DNA of 64,000 nt, taken from NCBI GenBank assembly GCA_026874595.1, contig CM049320.1, forward strand, positions 41,798,714-41,862,713. The letters run 5' to 3'. A program made the translations under genes and the position numbers. Numbering within the stretch: position 1 is the first letter of the stretch; the number at the start of each line of letters is the position of its first letter. This DNA is from Sipunculus nudus (lineage: Eukaryota > Annelida > Sipuncula > Golfingiida > Sipunculidae). Positions 59,996 through 64,000 of this stretch are shown here, in pieces. Below the pieces are notes generated by a model. It made no database searches, was not told where the DNA came from, and worked only from the letters and a program-made list of their open reading frames with translations.

Positions 59996-61410
59996 AGTTA
60001 TTATCACTATATAGTTGTACAATCTATGTAAAATAAATTATTGTATAAAAATACCAGAAACAATAAATCCAAAATAACGGTTTAATGATAAAATATGAGC
60101 CTTTCCCTGTTATTACCTTCAGCCAACGTCAGTCAGGAGCGCCACTTGCCGACCATGCATCAGTCAGCTGGCTCGAAAATAAAACTATAAAACAAATATA
60201 GACTCAGGTTAAATATGAGATGATTAAGATGTTCAGACAAGTAGTTCGTGTGCGAGTTATTTAGTAATTCTGTTAAATGAAATCAGAGTTTACGAGCAAT
60301 TGTAAAAATAACATAGATGCAAGGCAAAAGAGTTACACAACACACGTCACCAGCAAATCATTAAATTAGCATTGAACAAGAATTGCGTACATGAGGTAAT
60401 ATAAAATAAGTGGTGTGTGAAAAGATATTCCACGATCAGCCTAGCAAAGTAATTAAGCAATAGGACATAAATATCCTCGCTGCAACATCAAGAGTGATTG
60501 CCACGTCACACTAATGGTAAATCATTAACAGTATCTGTCATGGGGGAATCTGTTTGTCAATAGATGAAAGGTTGACCTTTTGTTTTTTAGTACTCCATAT
60601 CTAATTTGACCGAATGCTGAAAGCAACACTTTCGATATGGATAAAGAAAAGTAACTACGTTGTATTATTAATGTAAGAAATGAAAGCTGTCCTTTGTAAA
60701 ACCTAAATAGGAAAGATTGATACGTTAAAATTCAGTTAGGTCAGCTTTGAAACACTGGAATTACCACAAAACAAATTTAACAGAACTTCCTGAGGCGTGT
60801 AGTATTTGAAACTTTATTTTATATAAGACCTTCAGGGGCAAAGTTATGACACCGCCACTATATCCTATTTAAAACAAAACTGAAACAGTTAAAGAAATTA
60901 AGTGTCATATTCCTTTGTTTTGCTGTCACATGATTCTTTACAGTGGGTTTTCCTCAGGATCAAATTGAACTACCCATCTCTAAAGCCTCCCCTTTGAAGG
61001 ACCGGCGTTTGCAAGTTGTTGCCTCCGTTTATTTAATGTATATAAACAACAGGTTATGTGACTGATATGAAGGAGAGAAAGATAAAAGTACACCTCGTGA
61101 ATTGAGACTAAGACACATCAAATCTCAGCCCATTTCATCTGTAGAGGATATGACTATAGCTATTGTTATTATCTTCTGTCGTCCATATTTTGTGTTTTGA
61201 ATTATAATATCTACATAATCTATGACCATGACCTTTGCTGTTCTTTGTTGTGGAGCATAGCTTCTGTTTTTTTTTTCCCATCTGATAACTACCAAAGGTT
61301 CGTTGCGTCATTTCAAATTGGATAAGATCATTCTAAGTCAAATAAGGAAAGAAAAAGATTTTGTTACTAATTTTACATATACATATATTGAAGGCATATA
61401 GCTGGAGTTG
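59996..61410. other. No recognised gene
   Basis: AT-rich. A short stretch after TTTTCCTCAG at 60956 stays open for 35 codons but has no recognisable content. Confidence 0.5.
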
Positions 61411-61468
61411 ATTGAATATCACTATTGATAATGTTGACATCTCTTCCATATGGAAATGTTTGTTATTT

Positions 61469-61568
61469 AACATTACAATGATTACTGTCGGGGGCTTAGT
61501 CTTGAGTGTGAGTGTAAGCACAGCTGTTTCATATTTAAAAATCAAAACTGCATGCCGTCCTTGTAAAG
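61469..61568 (+). other. Candidate signal-peptide exon (weak)
   Basis: A methionine at 61469 starts MITVGGLVLSVSVSTAVS, a plausible secretion signal, followed by YLKIKTACRPCK and a splice-donor-like AAAG/GTAAAT at about 61568. No upstream promoter element is clear. It might pair with the cysteine-rich frame at 62522-62645, but the splice phases do not agree directly, so an extra exon would be needed. May well be chance. Confidence 0.2.
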
Positions 61569-61950
61569 GTAAATACGTATTCCAAAAAATACTAAACCAT
61601 AATATATCTTAAATCTGGTTTATTCTATTGACTTTTGTTAATTTATTAATTTTATAAAATCTGCTAAAAACGATTACTTGTTGAATTTACTAATTATTAA
61701 TAAGCATTAATTTAATCTGTAAATAAAAACCAAAACACATTTACATTGGGCTATTTACTTTCAAAATTACGATTTAAAGGGTGATAAATAATAAAGTACA
61801 CATCATTAAATTTAATTAAACCCCTAGATTGTAAAATATAAACGGATGTAATTATCAACCACTGTTTCCTTTCTCGACACGCCATTTGTCCTTACAGGAA
61901 GTTATTAAGGGACTGGGAAAATCTTCCAAATCAGCGTTGAGTGTTATCAA

Positions 61951-61995
61951 CAGTGTAATGGCGTGTGCGGAAACCAACAAAACGCCATTACACTG
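61951..61995. repeat. Perfect 14-bp inverted repeat
   Basis: CAGTGTAATGGCGT at 61951-61964 and ACGCCATTACACTG at 61982-61995 with a 17-nt loop. GC content is higher than in the AT-rich surroundings. Confidence 0.8.
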
Positions 61996-62521
61996 AAACA
62001 TCTAAAACTTTATCTGCCCTTCCGGTCCTCTAAAGAAAACGTGTTCATTTCAAAACAAATGCGCAAATCAGACCAATTAATAGCGCCAGTGTCTTTTTTT
62101 ACATTGAAACCTTCTCTGCAGAGGGCATTTACAGGACTGTTGTGATTTTAACCACTGTAATATGTCATAAACACTGCTCTTAAACCTGGATTACACAGTG
62201 AAGAAATTGTTTTTGCAAATGGTATGGTAACCATATATATTTATGTTAAAAGTTGTTTCCGTAACTGATGTCTGTAAGATTTCCTGAGATGAATAACTCC
62301 TGATTTCCCCCTTTTCCTATTCAATTTAAATCACTCAAACCCTCAAACATGCATGGTATATACTTACAGATTGTCTCGACATATTATCAATATAAAAAAT
62401 GGATAACATGTTAAATGTTTTCGATGGATTATAAAGTAATTATGTTTTCTCGTTTTTCATATATAATAATTTTATTAGATTTATTATTTTTTCATGACAT
62501 TCATAATAAAAGTACGTTCTC

Positions 62522-62645
62522 CAGTTGTCCCATTATATTGAATCGTTCAGGTTTTGTTATCATCTCCGCCGATGGAAGAGAATTCTACCCATGTCTGTTC
62601 GAGACATGCACACTTTCATATGCGGACTGTGTTTATACTCTATAA
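62522..62645 (+). other. Candidate cysteine-rich terminal exon, Kazal-like (weak)
   Basis: After an acceptor-like TACGTTCTCCAG the frame reads CPIILNRSGFVIISADGREF, then YPCLFETCTLSYADC, ending VYTL and a stop at 62643. SADGR and C-x-L-x-x-A-x-C are reminiscent of a Kazal inhibitor module, but the spacing between DG and the next cysteine is not canonical and the PVC cysteine is absent. Treated as a low-confidence candidate. Confidence 0.2.
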
Positions 62646-63035
62646 ATCTCACCATTTATTAAGGGCACGTAAAGCTTAGCATGGGGACTTTGGAGTCTGG
62701 GTTATATCCCCTAGGGTGTCTTCAGAATAAAAGTAAGGACAGCGTGAAGAGACAACGTGTGTTTTGTGATGCTGATGACAGGGATGATGAAATAGCAGAC
62801 TCCAGTCTGATAAGCTGATAAGACTGGTGATTACATCCAATATCCAGACACGTTTAATATTTATATTTATATACCGGTAATAATATATATAAAGGTATAA
62901 ATGTTCTAACTCCACTTTCCTTTACTGATATAACTGTAATGGGTATTTTTTTCTTGCAATTTGTGTTTCTTTTTTTTGTCGGCCACTCTGTTTCTGTAAT
63001 AATTTTTGTTCTGTTATTGGCTTTCTTCCCACACG
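62646..63035. other. No recognised gene
   Basis: Overlapping minus-strand frames of 71-79 codons with no recognisable domain. Confidence 0.5.
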
Positions 63036-63069
63036 ATGTACATCTATGTGTATTCTTATAGATGTACAT
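63036..63069. repeat. Perfect 11-bp inverted repeat
   Basis: ATGTACATCTA and TAGATGTACAT separated by about 12 bases, a little before a (TA)n tract. Confidence 0.75.
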
Positions 63070-63088
63070 TCTACAAAAATGTCATTTG

Positions 63089-63091
<3 letters not shown>

Positions 63092-63134
<43 letters not shown>

Positions 63135-63253
63135 GATAGTAGAATACACGCCCCCACAAAGTTAGCCATGCAGGCTAATTCGAACTTTCATGCATGTAAT
63201 GAAAATGCATTAATACGTTCAAAGAAGTAGTGATACAGTTAGAACTTCGACGG

Positions 63254-63302
<49 letters not shown>
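63092..63302. repeat. Two (TA)n microsatellites
   Basis: (TA)n at 63092-63130 and again at 63258-63302, separated by 127 bases of ordinary sequence. Confidence 0.95.
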
Positions 63303-63306
<4 letters not shown>

Positions 63307-63924
63307 GAGAGGGGGGATAATGAGAAAGAGAAAAACATGTTATAGACGGTATTTGTACAATGGGGGGGTAAAATTTTTTTTATCCAAATATTGATAGAGA
63401 AATAAACTCATATACCCCGGTTTATTGTATCCATCCGGGGTTTAATGATGAACTAATTAGTACTTATGTGTGCTAACCATTTAAGGGCAAACCGCGCGAG
63501 GAGAACCTACATATGTGTACATAGTGAGCGTGCTACCGTTGTACTTACTTACATGCTTTCAAAAGTTAAACTTATCCATCTTAATATAATCTGTCCATCA
63601 GTACAGCTTAATGTATTTTACTAGTTAAGCTCTGACGATCTCTCTCTTTCTGTCAGCGACATGTGAGGCTTGGTGTTCTGTCACAATAAACTTTCTGAAA
63701 CAAAGTTTAAGAAGTAATCAGTCTTTAGTTCTCAGACAAAATTCTAATCACTCTGTCAAGTTGTGTTGTATCTCCTCGCTTTGCTTTGATTGATATGGCA
63801 AACAACTCGGGTTAATTAGACTTTACCATACAGTTTGGTTGTATCGGAACCACAAATGACAGTGTAGGGTCGGGTATGCACTTGTAAAGTCAGCAGAACC
63901 TTGAACGCTAGACCATGATGTTTG
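63303..63924. other. No recognised feature
   Basis: A short G run at 63361-63367 and AT-rich sequence. Nothing else recognised. Confidence 0.6.
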
Positions 63925-64000
63925 TCTTCACCAGGAGGTAATGCGGTCATCTCGTAGGTGTGTTTGTGTATGTGTTTTTCACAACATAACTTACGCAATA
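63925..64000 (+). repeat. Dispersed repeat family X (copy 4, cut by window end)
   Basis: GGAGGTAATGCGGTCATCTC then GTGTGTTTGTG and TTTTTCACAACATAACTTAC match the start of family X (compare 33735-33795). It continues beyond the window. Confidence 0.6.

Overview
The window looks like non-coding (intergenic or intronic) DNA from an animal, most likely a marine invertebrate and plausibly a mollusc. It is AT-rich, has no long open reading frame with recognisable host homology, carries many (TA)n microsatellites, and is dense in old and young mobile elements: CR1/L2-type LINE fragments, a pogo/jerky-like DNA transposon, several tRNA-headed SINEs, hAT-like and other short inverted-repeat elements, solo LTRs, and very small LTR elements. 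No bacterial-style operons, rRNA genes, CRISPR arrays or convincing functional tRNA genes were seen. The species cannot be named from sequence alone.

Layout. 0.1-0.5 kb: GAGTCC-rich repeat with hAT-like ends. 1.45-4.08 kb: a 2.6 kb element with inverted ends, each followed inward by a roughly 21-bp minisatellite, the two arrays in opposite orientation. 4.5-7.1 kb: a dead pogo/jerky-like transposase split by a 5'-truncated CR1/L2 LINE; a second LINE 3' end lies at 7.2-7.7 kb. 7.86-8.23 kb: a 370-bp miniature LTR element (TRIM-like) with a 4-bp target duplication. 9.1-9.4 kb: an unclassified SINE-like repeat, with a relative at 54.8 kb. 10.9 and 12.3-12.8 kb: repeats rich in a CAGATTACCCCC motif. 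15.57-16.55 kb: a tandem LTR-int-LTR-int-LTR-int-LTR array of the same miniature element. 21.5, 41.3 and 47.9 kb: three LTR copies of one Gypsy-like family. 25.6-27.5 kb: a 0.9 kb tandem duplication. 25.1, 33.7, 40.2 and 63.9 kb: one dispersed repeat family. 35.95-36.34 kb: a whole SINE with a 15-bp target duplication. 38.1-39.3 kb: a GAGTCC-rich element hosting a MITE with 35-bp inverted ends. 47.1-47.6 kb: two SINE copies, one anchoring a long (TA)n tract. 51.0-51.9 kb: a hAT-type non-autonomous element with an 8-bp duplication. 52.0-52.6 kb: a K/E/T-rich 27-bp repeat that resembles a decayed terminal coding exon. 57.7-58.9 kb: an old diverged duplication. 61.4-62.6 kb: weak candidate exons of a small cysteine-containing secreted protein.

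The most interesting signal is the miniature LTR family. Its roughly 156-bp LTRs contain a TATA box and a tRNA-like block with correctly spaced Pol III A and B boxes. Its roughly 119-bp interior starts with a 12-nt match to the tRNA-Pro primer site used by murine leukaemia virus, and it carries no gene. It occurs once as a simple LTR-int-LTR unit and once as a four-LTR array, both with clean 4-bp target duplications. This resembles the plant Cassandra TRIMs, which carry a 5S rRNA promoter in their LTRs, but here the Pol III module is tRNA-like.
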